Shown in pieces: positions 20,043-20,164 of a stretch of 20,164 nucleotides of DNA. The translations under genes were made by a program, and so were the position numbers. Source of the DNA: a virus; the IMG/VR virus record IMGVR_UViG_3300044623_001560, positions 1 to 20,164 of that record. One strand, written 5' to 3'. The notes beneath the pieces were generated by a model, which did no database searches, was not told the DNA's origin, and saw only the letters and a program-made list of their open reading frames with translations. The number at the start of each line of letters is the position of its first letter. Position 1 is the stretch's first letter.

Positions 20043-20164
20043 TCACCAAGTGCCAGTTCGTTCAGAGCCTCATCGGTCTCGACGTCGATCCGCTTCGTCG
20101 CCTCCGGAATGGAGACTCCGACACAAGCTGGGGACAGCGTGTTCTTCATCGAACGAATCCTCGA
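19934..20164 (-). CDS. partial ORF overlapping terminase 5' end
   Basis: The minus-strand frame is open from the window edge. An ATG at 20149 would give a 71-residue protein beginning MKNTLSPACVGVSIPEATKR, ending SMSEIP with a stop at 19934-19936. It overlaps the terminase frame by up to 109 bp. In the overlap its codons look better (more G or C in third position) than those of the terminase frame. A run of ten A at 20036-20027 is shared, read GCA AAA AAA AAA CCA here. A -1 shift on it leads into the terminase frame. It may be the end of the gene preceding the terminase, a small terminase subunit candidate by position only, or part of a frameshifted terminase. Confidence 0.5.
   Translation of the reverse strand, partial: SRIRSMKNTLSPACVGVSIPEATKRIDVETDEALNELALGDWAKKKPFWSSVYVHLQDLLKKNNLGDGLKSMSEIP

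Noticed and set aside
1-20164. tRNA or rRNA genes
   Set aside because: I saw no cloverleaf with a GTTCRANNC arm and no rRNA-like segment on either strand, reading by eye only.

Overview
The window looks like an accessory element of phage or phage-plasmid type, either integrated or extrachromosomal, from a bacterium of fairly high GC. It encodes a GpA-type terminase large subunit, a BRO-N domain protein, a sliding clamp, a ParB-type protein, an SNF2-like helicase, an adenine-methylase-like protein, a MoxR ATPase with a VWA partner, and many small genes I do not recognise. Most start codons have no Shine-Dalgarno sequence but an A/C-rich leader ending in CC-ATG or C-ATG. With the phage gene content this is compatible with Verrucomicrobiota or a relative, but there is no rRNA or host gene to settle the host, so that is a weak inference.

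Layout. (1) Positions 1-2809: short plus-strand transcription units of unknown function, separated by three strong hairpin terminators (280-312, 944-973, 2534-2570). (2) Positions 2810-3052: a non-coding segment dense in dyad symmetry, with two 14-bp stems bearing 33-35 nt loops followed by two copies of a dispersed palindrome. (3) Positions 3053-7907: a plus-strand run holding the sliding clamp and nine mostly small genes, including members of families I associate with plasmids and phages, closed by a terminator at 7940-7970. (4) Positions 7971-8102: an AT-rich gap, the likely promoter of the next unit. (5) Positions 8103-18212: thirteen tightly packed plus-strand genes, joined mostly by ATGA or TAATG overlaps: MoxR ATPase, small protein, VWA protein with a degenerate metalloprotease motif, unknown protein, zinc-ribbon-like protein, methylase-like protein, two small proteins, ParB-type protein, a 33-residue membrane peptide, SNF2-like helicase, small protein, BRO protein. 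(6) Positions 18228-20164: terminase large subunit on the minus strand, convergent with the previous block. An upstream ORF overlaps its 5' end across a run of ten A.

The window is threaded by a near-perfect palindrome, consensus AAACCCTTGYRCAAGGGTTT. There are nine intact 14-bp cores and one decayed copy. They lie in gene gaps, inside a terminator stem, exactly filling the gap between two convergent genes, and inside three coding sequences in two different reading frames. The central dinucleotide is always pyrimidine-purine. It may be a binding site (for example for the ParB-type protein), a mobile palindromic repeat, or both.

The most plausible overall role is replication, maintenance and DNA processing for a phage-like element. 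The clamp, helicase, methylase-like and ParB-type proteins act on DNA. The MoxR/VWA pair is probably a chaperone-like remodelling module. The terminase belongs to packaging. The clearest candidates for something undescribed are the palindrome family, the structured region 2810-3052, and the 8103-18212 gene block with its embedded membrane peptide.
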